Shown: positions 8,197-16,656 of the stretch, piece by piece
Numbering within the stretch: position 1 is the stretch's first letter
Layout of the letters: every line of letters begins with the position of its first letter
NCBI RefSeq assembly: GCF_900102365.1
Contig: NZ_FOIN01000004.1
Coordinates: 1 to 64,000 of the forward strand
From: Thomasclavelia cocleata
GTDB taxonomy: Bacteria > Bacillota_I > Bacilli_A > Erysipelotrichales > Coprobacillaceae
Direction: 5' to 3'
Length of the DNA stretch: 64,000 nucleotides
The notes under the pieces: generated by a model
Seen by the model: the letters and a program-made list of their open reading frames with translations, nothing else
Told to the model about the DNA's origin: nothing
The model's database searches: none
Position numbers and translations under genes: made by a program

Positions 8197-9424
8197 CAAT
8201 AGTATAAAAAAAATACATATGGTATTATTTGTTTATTGGTTTATTTTGGTTATTTGGCAAAATATTCGTTCAGGTGATAATCGTTCTGGTATGGATGTAA
8301 TAATAAAGGTATCACTATTGTTATTTTTGGTATGCTGTTATTTATTTAAGTCTCATAAAGTTAATAGAAATGCTTTGCTTATTTCTTATATTTGGTTTTT
8401 TTGTTATTTAGTCACCTTTTTTAAGGATAAGTCAGGATTTAATTTAGGAATAATGATTCCATATATTTTTCCAGTATTGTTTTTTTTCTTAACATTTGCA
8501 ATTGGGCATAAATTTGAAATAACAAAAAAAGAATTGTTAGTTTTTCTTAATTGTAACATAGCAATTGTTTTATATATGGTAGTTTATGCATTATTATTTT
8601 GTTCAGATCAATTTTTTAATGCGTTTTCATTGCAAAGTGCATATGGAAATGAATTATCTTCTTTTCTTGTAAGTAATATGGAATATGGAATGTATCTTTT
8701 ATTTGGAATAATAGCATGTATAATTTGTTTGGAATTAAATGAAAAATTAAATAAATTTCAAAGAATGTGCTACTATTTTATAGTAGTTTTGTTTGCTATT
8801 AATTTAGTATTAACTTTTTCACGTACATCTATTATTGCTTTTATAGTTTTAATGTTATTATATGTGTTTTTTGCTAAAAGTAAAAAAACTAAAAAGATAA
8901 TATTATTTTTGTTTGTTATTGCAATAGCTGCTATTTTTCTTTTACCATCTTTACAAGAGTTTTTTGTGGATATTGTATTTAAAGGTAATGCAGATAGTGG
9001 ACGAAGTGAGTTGGCAAATATAGGTTTGAATATTTATCAAAGTTCTTCATTGGATAGAAAAATATTTGGAAATGGATTTTCAAATGTTAGTGATATGATT
9101 GAATTATCATCAATCCATAGCAATACACATAATGGTTATATTCAAGTGTTATTAGCAACAGGGATATGTGGTTTAATTATTACTGTTGGAATATTAGTTG
9201 TACAGTTTATTATTAATTTAAAATTTATTCAACAAGCTAAAAAGTATAGTTTTTTATTAATTTTGTATGCAGGATCTGTCCTGATAGCAGCAGTATATAT
9301 GATGACTTCAACATGTACTATATTTTATTCTAATATAGATGCTTATTATTTGACTATAATGGCATTTATTATTCCAAAATATGTTCGAAATGCTATAAAG
9401 GCTGAAACATTTGATGAAAAATAA
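8174..9424 (+). CDS. Wzy-like O-antigen polymerase/ligase family membrane protein
   Basis: 416 residues with about ten to twelve transmembrane segments. A large extracytoplasmic loop lies between late helices, and LTFSRTSIIAF (about 214-224) is the FSRTS-type signature of the Wzy_C/O-antigen ligase family. GRSELANIGLNIY and SIHSNTHNGYIQ in the loop also fit polymerases. It would join flipped repeat units into a chain on the outer face, working with the flippase at 11.6 kb. The ATG has CGGAG eight bases upstream inside the previous gene. Confidence 0.8.
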   Translation: MKKSSLFNNSIKKIHMVLFVYWFILVIWQNIRSGDNRSGMDVIIKVSLLLFLVCCYLFKSHKVNRNALLISYIWFFCYLVTFFKDKSGFNLGIMIPYIFPVLFFFLTFAIGHKFEITKKELLVFLNCNIAIVLYMVVYALLFCSDQFFNAFSLQSAYGNELSSFLVSNMEYGMYLLFGIIACIICLELNEKLNKFQRMCYYFIVVLFAINLVLTFSRTSIIAFIVLMLLYVFFAKSKKTKKIILFLFVIAIAAIFLLPSLQEFFVDIVFKGNADSGRSELANIGLNIYQSSSLDRKIFGNGFSNVSDMIELSSIHSNTHNGYIQVLLATGICGLIITVGILVVQFIINLKFIQQAKKYSFLLILYAGSVLIAAVYMMTSTCTIFYSNIDAYYLTIMAFIIPKYVRNAIKAETFDEK

Positions 9425-9441
9425 GTGTGGGGGAAGAATAA

Positions 9442-10251
9442 ATGAATAGTGATGAATTACGAAGATTGCAACTAACTGAATTGGAATTATTGATTGATTT
9501 TGATAATTATTGTAAAAAGCATGGGTTGAGATACTATCTTATAGGCGGGGCGTTACTTGGAGCTGAACGATATAATCATTTTATTCCTTGGGATGACGAT
9601 ATAGATGTTGCTATGCCACGTGAAGATTATGAGTTATTTCAGCAAATATGGAAAAAAGATGCGATGACTAAGTACTTTTTGCAAAGTAGTAAAACAGATC
9701 CTTTATTTGCTCGTGGAATATTAAAATTGCGAATTAAGGGAACACATATTATAGAAGAAAGTTGTAAAAATATAAAATTTTTAAATGATGGAATCTATAT
9801 AGATATTTTCCCAATTGACTTTGTTGATGAAAATAAAGGGAAAAAAATGGAAATGAAAGGGAAAAAAATTCGCTTTCTAGCAACTATGAAAACTATTAAA
9901 TCTGGTTATGACAATAAAAGATTTAGATATATAAAAAAAATTATCTCTATATTTTTAAAGTTAGTTCCAACAAGTTATCTTGATAATAAATTAGAAAAGA
10001 TATGTACTGAAGAGAATTCAAAAAAAAGAAAGTATGCAGTATTATTTTTACATAACTATGGTTGGAAAAAACAAATTCATCTAGCAAGTATTTTTGAAGA
10101 GGGAAGTACATGTATATTTGAAGGACATATATTTTGTGCCCCAAAAAATAAAGAAGCATTTCTTTTAAAGGTATTTGGTAGTGATTATTTAGTTGAACCT
10201 CCAAAGGAATTACAGAAGCAGCCACACAAGTATATTGAGATTAAATTTTAA
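9442..10251 (+). CDS. LicD family phosphotransferase (second of three)
   Basis: 269 residues. GGALLGAERYNHFIPWDDDIDVAM (35-58) gives the LicD metal cluster at 51-55; the RHKG usual before FIPWDDD is here RYNH. It is led by TGGGGGAAG about seven bases before the ATG. The short gap to the polymerase gene places it in the same transcript. Probable role: transfer of a phospho-alcohol from a CDP donor to a sugar of the repeat unit. It differs enough from the first LicD that the two probably modify different sugars. Confidence 0.85.
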   Translation: MNSDELRRLQLTELELLIDFDNYCKKHGLRYYLIGGALLGAERYNHFIPWDDDIDVAMPREDYELFQQIWKKDAMTKYFLQSSKTDPLFARGILKLRIKGTHIIEESCKNIKFLNDGIYIDIFPIDFVDENKGKKMEMKGKKIRFLATMKTIKSGYDNKRFRYIKKIISIFLKLVPTSYLDNKLEKICTEENSKKRKYAVLFLHNYGWKKQIHLASIFEEGSTCIFEGHIFCAPKNKEAFLLKVFGSDYLVEPPKELQKQPHKYIEIKF

Positions 10252-10295
10252 CTAAATATTTGATATTTATTAAAACGAAGTGAGGATAAATTAAA

Positions 10296-11552
10296 ATGAG
10301 TACATATAAAAGAATACTTATAGTTTCAAATGAATGTTTCTCATCATCATCTTCAAATGGAAGGACATTGATGAATTTTTTTAAAGATTATGATAAAGAA
10401 AGCATTGCACAGTTTTTTTTGCATGGAACTCCTGATCAAAATATTTGTAGTAATTATTTCCAAGTTACAGATACTGATGCAAAAAATGCTTTTTTAGGGC
10501 GTAAAATAGATAAGAAAAAGAAAGTAGTATCTAAACATAGTAATAATAAAGTAATTAGGAATTGTAGGAATCTTTTAATTAGAGATATAGTTTGGAGAAG
10601 TTATAGATGGTGGAGTAAAGAATTAGATACATTTATCTCTACATTTAATCCTGAATGTATTTTATTACAAGCAGGGGATTCTCCTTTTATGTTTCATATA
10701 ACAAGAAAGATTTCAAAAAGATATTCTATTCCGATTATAATATATAATAGTGAAAGCTATGTTCTTAAAGAGAAGTTATATAGTAGAGTAAAGAAAAATT
10801 CGTTTTTTCATAAATTATTACAATATGAATTAAAAGGCCAATATAAAGCAATTATGAAAAAAGCATCATATTGTATATATTCAACAGAAGCATTAGAACA
10901 AGATTATCAAATAAAGTATCCTCATCCAGGAAAAAGTAAGTCTTTGTATGTATCTAGTTCTTTAAAACCTGCTGTTGTATGTGATAAAAAAGAAAATGAT
11001 CAATTTCATATTTTGTATTGTGGAAATCTTGGTGTTGGGCGAGCTGAAATTATTGTAAAAATGGCAAACGTTTTTAATGAAATTAATAAAAATATTAAAT
11101 TTATTATTTGTGGCAGTTTTCCTACTGATGATGATTTAAAAAAAGCATCTTCTATACCTTGTGTAGATTATAGAGGAAGAGTATCTTATCAAGAAGCTTT
11201 AGAATTGATGTCATGTTGTGATTTATTAGTACATTGTGAAAATACTAATAGAGTGGATAATTTATATTATGCTTTTTCAACAAAGATTGCAGATTGTTTA
11301 GCATTAGGAAAACCTTTTTTAGTTTATGCTTCAGAAAAATATCCATTTGTTCAATATTTACATAATAATAAAGCTGCTTATATTGCGCAAACTACTGAAG
11401 AATTGAATGAAATAATTAATCAAATGTTAATTGATAATGATTTCAAAAATAAGTATATAAATAATGCAATTTTACTCGCTAAGAAAAATCATAATATAGA
11501 AAAGAATTCTGAGTTAATGAAAAATATAATAGAATTTGTTGTAAAACAATAA
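10296..11552 (+). CDS. Glycosyltransferase, GT-B type
   Basis: 418 residues, two Rossmann-like halves. The N-terminal half opens with KRILIVSNECFSSSSSNGRT; the C-terminal half has HILYCGNLGVGRAE near 231, FIICGSFP, VDYRGRVSYQEALELMSCCDLLVHCE and a KIADCLALGKPFLVY segment. These correspond to the donor-binding region of family 1/4 enzymes, although the E-x7-E motif is poorly preserved. Sugar donor unknown. A ribosome site AGTGAGGAT precedes the ATG. Confidence 0.75.
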   Translation: MSTYKRILIVSNECFSSSSSNGRTLMNFFKDYDKESIAQFFLHGTPDQNICSNYFQVTDTDAKNAFLGRKIDKKKKVVSKHSNNKVIRNCRNLLIRDIVWRSYRWWSKELDTFISTFNPECILLQAGDSPFMFHITRKISKRYSIPIIIYNSESYVLKEKLYSRVKKNSFFHKLLQYELKGQYKAIMKKASYCIYSTEALEQDYQIKYPHPGKSKSLYVSSSLKPAVVCDKKENDQFHILYCGNLGVGRAEIIVKMANVFNEINKNIKFIICGSFPTDDDLKKASSIPCVDYRGRVSYQEALELMSCCDLLVHCENTNRVDNLYYAFSTKIADCLALGKPFLVYASEKYPFVQYLHNNKAAYIAQTTEELNEIINQMLIDNDFKNKYINNAILLAKKNHNIEKNSELMKNIIEFVVKQ

Positions 11553-11601
11553 AGATAAAGTTCATAGAAATAGGTTTTAATAAATTATTTGGAGAAGAAA
11601 A

Positions 11602-13128
11602 ATGAGTATATTTCAGAAAGTTAAAAAAAATGTTGGCTCACTTATGCTGATTATTGTTTTTTCTAAATTGATAGGAATGTTTAGAGATGTTGTACTAGCA
11701 AATTGTTTTGGAACTTCTAATGTAAGTGATGCATATTTAATCGCTATTTCTGTACCTACATTGATTTTTTATTTTATCGGACATTCTTTATCAACAGCTT
11801 ATATTCCAATGTATAATAAAATAAAAAGTACAAAGGGAGAAACTAAAGCTCATGATTACACAAATATTATCATAAGCATTGCTATGGTTATATGTACAAT
11901 TATAGTTATTATTTTATTAATTAGTCCTGATTTTATGGTTAAACTTTTTGCTGCTGGATTTGATGATGCGACAACAAATATAGCATCTTATTATATAAGG
12001 GTAAGTGCATTTAGTTTATATTTTATGACATTAGTTAATGTATATGGAAGTTACTTACAAATATATGAAAATTTTGTTGTACCAGCAATGGTAAGTGTAC
12101 CACGAAATATTGTTATAATTTTGTCAATAATATTTGCATATTATTTTGGAATTGAGTTTTTAGGTTGGGGAATTTTATTTGCATATGTTGCAGAGTTTAT
12201 ATTTTTATTGCCATTTGTAAGAAGAAGCGGATATAAATTTAAAATAAAGATTAATATAAAAGATGAAGAGGTTATTGAAACATTTCGTATTATTACACCA
12301 ATTTTAATAGGTGTTAGTGTTGGACAAATAAATAAGATTATTGATAAATCGTTAGCTTCAATTCTTATAATAGGAGGAGTATCAGCGCTATCGTATGCTT
12401 CTATTATAAATAATGCTGTACAAGAAGTACTGGTAACAGGAATTATTACAATTTTGTTTGCTAGTTGTTCTGAATTAGTTGCACAAGGAAAACATTTAGA
12501 AGTAAAGAAAAAATTATCAAATACCATAGATACTATGATTTGTTTATTAATTCCTGCATCTATTGGAGTTATATTTTTAGCTGAGCCTATAGTTAAAGTT
12601 ATTTTAGGTAGAGGAAATTTTGATGGTAATTCAATTGCTTTAACAATGAGTGCATTGAGATGTTATACAATTGGTTTAGTTTTTCTTGCGATAAGGGATA
12701 CTATTGTAAAGGTTTTTTATGCATATAAAAATACAAAAATTACAACTATTATTTCTACTACAGCTATTGGAATTAATATAGTTTTTAATATTATTCTTTC
12801 ACAAATATGGGGAATAAATGGATTGGCATTAGCTACTAGTATTTCAGCAATATTTAGCTGTGTTACTCTTTATTATTTCTTAAGAAAGAAAATTGGTGAT
12901 TTTAATTTAGTTAATACTTTAGTTGTTTCAATAAAAAGTATAAGTTGTAGTGTTTTAATGGGATTAGTGGTAATATTTTTATTTAGAATTATTGAAACAT
13001 TTTCATCTACAGTAATAGCATTGATTATATCAGTTAGTATTGGTATTTTAATATATTTTATTTTAAGTGTATTGTTTAGAGTACCTTTGGCATTGAATTG
13101 GGTTAGAAAAATAACTAAAAGGATATAG
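11602..13128 (+). CDS. Lipid-linked oligosaccharide flippase, MurJ/MviN-type (Wzx role)
   Basis: 508 residues, about fourteen hydrophobic segments, the MOP-superfamily size. The start SLMLIIVFSKLIGMFRDVVLANCFG is the MurJ/MviN opening, with the Arg of GMFRD that lines the cavity in MurJ, and SDAYLIAISVP follows. Embedded between a polymerase and sugar-nucleotide genes, it most likely flips the lipid-linked repeat unit rather than lipid II, but I cannot exclude a MurJ paralog. It is the only flippase in the window. About 190 bases of non-coding sequence follow before capE. Confidence 0.85.
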   Translation: MSIFQKVKKNVGSLMLIIVFSKLIGMFRDVVLANCFGTSNVSDAYLIAISVPTLIFYFIGHSLSTAYIPMYNKIKSTKGETKAHDYTNIIISIAMVICTIIVIILLISPDFMVKLFAAGFDDATTNIASYYIRVSAFSLYFMTLVNVYGSYLQIYENFVVPAMVSVPRNIVIILSIIFAYYFGIEFLGWGILFAYVAEFIFLLPFVRRSGYKFKIKINIKDEEVIETFRIITPILIGVSVGQINKIIDKSLASILIIGGVSALSYASIINNAVQEVLVTGIITILFASCSELVAQGKHLEVKKKLSNTIDTMICLLIPASIGVIFLAEPIVKVILGRGNFDGNSIALTMSALRCYTIGLVFLAIRDTIVKVFYAYKNTKITTIISTTAIGINIVFNIILSQIWGINGLALATSISAIFSCVTLYYFLRKKIGDFNLVNTLVVSIKSISCSVLMGLVVIFLFRIIETFSSTVIALIISVSIGILIYFILSVLFRVPLALNWVRKITKRI

Positions 13129-13318
13129 ATAAGAAATTAAAATTACTATTTGTCTTGTTAAATAAATTCTAAGGAATATCATTAGAAATAGTGTAGAAAT
13201 TATAATATGTTTATTAAATTTAATTATTTATTATGAATTTCAACTAATTATGTAGTTAATACTTAGATACTAGCTTTTTAACAATATATATTGGATATAA
13301 GAAAAGAGGAGTTTAAAG

Positions 13319-14362
13319 ATGAGTGAATTTAAAGATAAAACATTGCTGATTACAGGAGGAACAGGATCATTTGGTAATGCAGTATTAAACAGATTTTTAG
13401 AAACAGATATCAAAGAAATCAGAGTATTTTCAAGAGATGAATTAAAACAGGATAATATGAGACATGAGTATCAGGCTAAATATCCTAATGTTTTTTATAA
13501 GCTTAAATTTTACATAGGTGATGTAAGAGATATTAATAGTATAAAAAATGCTATGTATGGTGTTGATTACGTTTATCATGCTGCTGCTTTAAAGCAGGTA
13601 CCATCTTGTGAATTCTTTCCAATTGAAGCAGTTAAAACAAATGTATTAGGAACAGAAAATGTATTAACAGCAGCAATAGAATGTGGAGTTAAAAGAGTAG
13701 TATGCTTAAGTACAGATAAAGCAGCATATCCAGTAAATGCAATGGGTACAAGTAAAGCAATGATGGAAAAGGTAATCGTAGCTAAAAGCAGGACAGTAGA
13801 TCCTAAGAAGACAAGTATCATGTGTACAAGATATGGAAATGTACTAGCATCAAGAGGCAGTGTTGTACCACTTTTTATTAATCAGATAAAAGAAGGTAAT
13901 CCTTTAACATTAACAGAGCCAAGTATGACAAGATTTGTCATGACATTAGAAGAAGCGGTAGACTTAGTACTATTTGCCTTTGAAAATGGAGAAAGTGGAG
14001 ATATATTCGTACAAAAAGCCCCAGCCTGTACAATAGAAATCTTAGCTAAAGCGGTAAAAGAGTTATTCAAAGCAGATAATGAAATAAAAGTAATAGGAAT
14101 CAGGCATGGTGAAAAGATGTACGAAACATTGCTTACTGATGAAGAATGTGCAAATGCCATAGATTTAGGAAACTTTTATCGAGTACCATGTGATAAAAGA
14201 GATTTAAATTATGATAAATATTTCGTTGAAGGAATAGAGAAGAACAGATTGACACAGTTTAATTCAAATAATACTAAGCTAATGAATGTAGAAGAAGTAA
14301 AGAATAAGTTATTAGAAGTAAAACTTGTTCGAGAAGAATTATCAGGCTGGGAGAATAGATAA
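13319..14362 (+). CDS. capE: UDP-GlcNAc 4,6-dehydratase, inverting (CapE-like)
   Basis: 347 residues, short-chain dehydrogenase fold. TGGTGSFG (12-19) binds NADP; HAAALKQVPSCEFFP near 87-101 and LSTDKAAYPVNAMGTSKAMMEK (130-151) are the conserved core of inverting dehydratases such as CapE and FlaA1. The catalytic Asp133-Lys134 pair is present; the position of the FlaA1 Tyr holds Met142, as I recall for CapE. It turns UDP-GlcNAc into the UDP-4-keto-6-deoxy-beta-L-arabino sugar. CapF and CapG follow, so the pathway is UDP-N-acetyl-L-fucosamine. AAGAGGAGTT precedes the ATG. Confidence 0.92.
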   Translation: MSEFKDKTLLITGGTGSFGNAVLNRFLETDIKEIRVFSRDELKQDNMRHEYQAKYPNVFYKLKFYIGDVRDINSIKNAMYGVDYVYHAAALKQVPSCEFFPIEAVKTNVLGTENVLTAAIECGVKRVVCLSTDKAAYPVNAMGTSKAMMEKVIVAKSRTVDPKKTSIMCTRYGNVLASRGSVVPLFINQIKEGNPLTLTEPSMTRFVMTLEEAVDLVLFAFENGESGDIFVQKAPACTIEILAKAVKELFKADNEIKVIGIRHGEKMYETLLTDEECANAIDLGNFYRVPCDKRDLNYDKYFVEGIEKNRLTQFNSNNTKLMNVEEVKNKLLEVKLVREELSGWENR

Positions 14363-14363
14363 A

Positions 14364-15509
14364 ATGAAAATTTTAATAACAGGTGCTAATGGATTTGTAG
14401 GCAAGAATCTAGTCAGTACATTAAAGAATATCAAAGGTGGTAAAGATAAAACACGTAATATAGATATTGAAGATATCTATAGCTATGATGTTGATAATAC
14501 TATTGAGGATTTGAAGAAGTATACAAGTGACTGTGATTTTGTCTTTCATCTAGCTGGTATCAACAGACCTAAAGATATTAGTGAATTTTATCAAGGTAAT
14601 GCAACATTTACAGAAACATTATGTTCTTTATTGGAAGAACATGATAATAAAAGTCCAATATTAATCAGTTCTTCTATTCAGGCTTCAAAAGACAATGACT
14701 ATGGTAAAAGTAAAAAAGAAGGTGAAGAATATCTTTTGAATCATGGTGAAAAGATGGATTCAAAAGTATATATATACAGACTTGCTAATCTGTTTGGTAA
14801 GTGGTGTAGACCTAATTACAACAGTGTAACAGCAACATGGTGTTATAATGTTGCCAATGGAAAAGATATTCAAATCAATGATCCTAATGTTGAATTACCA
14901 TTATGTTATATTGATGATGTAGTAAATGAATTTTTAAATGCTTTAGAAGGACATCCAACAGTATGTAAAGAAGGAATATATGAAGTTCATCCAGTACATC
15001 ATGTTAAGTTAGGTGAATTAGCAGATATCATCAAATCTTTTAAAGAATCAAGAGGAACATTGAATGTACCAGATATGAAAGAAGGAAGTTTGGAAAAGAA
15101 ATTATACAGTACATATTTAAGCTATTTACCAAAAGATAAGTTTAGCTATCCACTGAAGATGAATACAGATCAAAGAGGATCGTTTACTGAGTTTCTAAAG
15201 ACAGAAGAATATGGACAGGTAAGTGTGAATGTATCAAAGCCTGGAATAACCAAAGGACAGCACTGGCATCACAGTAAAAATGAGAAATTTTTAGTAGTGA
15301 GTGGAAAAGGATTGATTCAGTTTAGAGATATATATAGTAATGAGATTATAGAATATTATGTAAGTGGAGATAAATTAGAAGTAATAGATATCCCAACAGG
15401 ATATACTCATAATATAATTAATATTGGTGAAACTGATATGGTAACAATAATGTGGGCAAATGAAAAGTTTGATCCAGAACATCCAGATACATATTATGAA
15501 GAAGTTTAG
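14364..15509 (+). CDS. capF: UDP-2-acetamido-2,6-dideoxy-hexulose reductase (CapF-like)
   Basis: 381 residues in two domains. The N-terminal SDR domain starts MKILITGANGFVG with the cofactor loop at 6-13, then FHLAGINRP and YGKSKKEGE (Tyr-x3-Lys). The C-terminal cupin domain (about 255-380) has QHWHHSKNEKF for metal binding. This two-domain layout is specific to CapF, the bifunctional epimerase/reductase in UDP-L-FucNAc synthesis. I chose ATG 14364, right after the capE stop; a longer frame from 14325 overlaps capE and lacks family sequence. Confidence 0.93.
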   Translation: MKILITGANGFVGKNLVSTLKNIKGGKDKTRNIDIEDIYSYDVDNTIEDLKKYTSDCDFVFHLAGINRPKDISEFYQGNATFTETLCSLLEEHDNKSPILISSSIQASKDNDYGKSKKEGEEYLLNHGEKMDSKVYIYRLANLFGKWCRPNYNSVTATWCYNVANGKDIQINDPNVELPLCYIDDVVNEFLNALEGHPTVCKEGIYEVHPVHHVKLGELADIIKSFKESRGTLNVPDMKEGSLEKKLYSTYLSYLPKDKFSYPLKMNTDQRGSFTEFLKTEEYGQVSVNVSKPGITKGQHWHHSKNEKFLVVSGKGLIQFRDIYSNEIIEYYVSGDKLEVIDIPTGYTHNIINIGETDMVTIMWANEKFDPEHPDTYYEEV

Positions 15510-15534
15510 AAGTAATATCACATTTTATTTAGTA

Positions 15535-15540
15535 TATAAT
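15535..15540 (+). promoter_or_regulatory. Probable -10 box of the vapD pair
   Basis: TATAAT in the context AGTATATAATAATGAAGGATAAA. A near-identical block (AGTATATAATAAAGGATAAA) lies at 16249-16268 ahead of the decayed second copy, so the promoter was duplicated with the genes. No clear -35 box. Confidence 0.5.
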
Positions 15541-15614
15541 AATGAAGGATAAATATCGTATTGAAATGATAGACCAGTTTGGGTATTATATATACATGAT
15601 AGGATGTGATAGAT

Positions 15615-15944
15615 ATGATGATGGAAATTGTTTTAAGTGAAGAAAAGGCTGAAATAAATAATATTGATATTAATGAATGTTATAATAAAATAGACAAATA
15701 TTTTATTAGCAGAGGTGTTAGAAAAAAAGCTCTTGGTATTTATGAAGGAACAAATAAGGATTTTAGTACTTTTGCTTGTGCACAAACAGGATTTCCTAAT
15801 AGTGAGTGGTTTTTAAAAGTAGTAGAAAAATGGTACTGCTGGTATGAAGGCGATACGATAGAATATCGAGAAGATGCATTAGAATCATATTATCGAATAA
15901 AGAATAGATATGCAAATTTCTTTAAAAAGCAGAAAAGCAATTAA
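15615..15944 (+). CDS. Unknown protein, candidate antitoxin partner of VapD
   Basis: 109 residues from ATG 15615 (two further ATGs follow at once; AGGA at 15601-15604 fits 15615 best). I do not recognise a family. The protein is small and charged, with a helical N-terminus (SEEKAEINNIDINECYNKI), a middle CAQTGFPNSEWFLKVVEKWYCWYEG rich in aromatic residues, and a basic end. It overlaps the VapD-like gene by 35 bases and the two were duplicated together, which suggests a functional pair. Calling it an antitoxin is inference from this arrangement only. Confidence 0.55.
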   Translation: MMMEIVLSEEKAEINNIDINECYNKIDKYFISRGVRKKALGIYEGTNKDFSTFACAQTGFPNSEWFLKVVEKWYCWYEGDTIEYREDALESYYRIKNRYANFFKKQKSN

Positions 15945-16233
15945 TTTTGATTTAAATGATAATCTTCTAAAACAATATTATCCTTCAAAAAATTATAAGA
16001 ATGGCTGGAGAGATATTAAAAGATTTTTTGAAAAAAGTAATTTTGTACATCGCCAATACTCAGGTTATGTATCTAAGGAATGTGTAACAATGACAGATGT
16101 GTTGAATTTAGTAACAGAGATGTCTAAACAGTTAGATTGGTTAAAAAAATGTGTTAAAGAATTTGATGTAACAATAGTTGGGGATAATTACAGTTTATTG
16201 TTAAATATATTTAATATACATAACAATATTTAG
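15910..16233 (+). CDS. vapD: VapD-like endoribonuclease (toxin family related to Cas2)
   Basis: 107 residues. After a short basic start, KAINFDLNDNLL gives the first strand with the conserved Asp, followed by NGWRDIKRFFEKSNFVHRQYSGYVSKE and DVLNLVTEMSKQLDWLKKCVKEFDVTIV, the pattern of the VapD family (ferredoxin-like fold, RNA cleavage). It overlaps the upstream small gene by 35 bases and has no ribosome site of its own, so translation is probably coupled. The C-terminus after YSL diverges from the tail preserved in the decayed copy downstream, so this copy may itself have an altered end. Confidence 0.75.
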   Translation: MQISLKSRKAINFDLNDNLLKQYYPSKNYKNGWRDIKRFFEKSNFVHRQYSGYVSKECVTMTDVLNLVTEMSKQLDWLKKCVKEFDVTIVGDNYSLLLNIFNIHNNI

Positions 16234-16316
16234 ACAGTTTTATCAAAGTATATAATAAAGGATAAAAGATCATATGGTAATAATAGATTAATTGAATATT
16301 ATATACTTAATAGAAA

Positions 16317-16638
16317 ATGATACAAAGTGAACAAAAGGCTAAAGAAAATAATATTGATATTAATAAGTGTTATGAAAAAGTTGTTTTCTTAAAAAAATAT
16401 CTAAAGGAGTATATCAAGGAAATAAGAAAGATTTTAATATTTTTATGACTGCTCAATAGTTTTTAAAGATAGTAGACAAATAGTACTTTTTTATAGGCTG
16501 GAAAGTGGTACTGGCTTAGTAAAAGCGAGATGCAGTTTGATGTAACAAATGTTGGTGAAGAGTACAGCCTTATTCCTAAAATAAAACAAGAATCAGGATT
16601 GATAAAAGATGAGCTGATACAGTTTGTCTTTTATTAAT
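16317..16638 (+). pseudogene. Decayed second copy of the vapD gene pair
   Basis: From ATG 16317 the translation matches the 15.6 kb gene (SEQKAKENNIDINKCYEK against SEEKAEINNIDINECYNK) and then meets frameshifts and stops. At the far end a VapD-like tail survives in frame up to TAA 16638 (FDVTNVGEEYSLIPKIKQES), so an internal deletion removed most of vapD. Its promoter block at 16251-16256 is a copy of the one at 15535. It lies directly upstream of capG. Confidence 0.75.
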
Positions 16639-16656
16639 GGAAAACAGAGGTAGAAA

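Noticed and set aside
12141..12527. 128-codon minus-strand frame inside the flippase gene
   Set aside because: Shadow of a well-supported membrane protein gene; Ile/Ser-rich with no family signal and no ribosome site.
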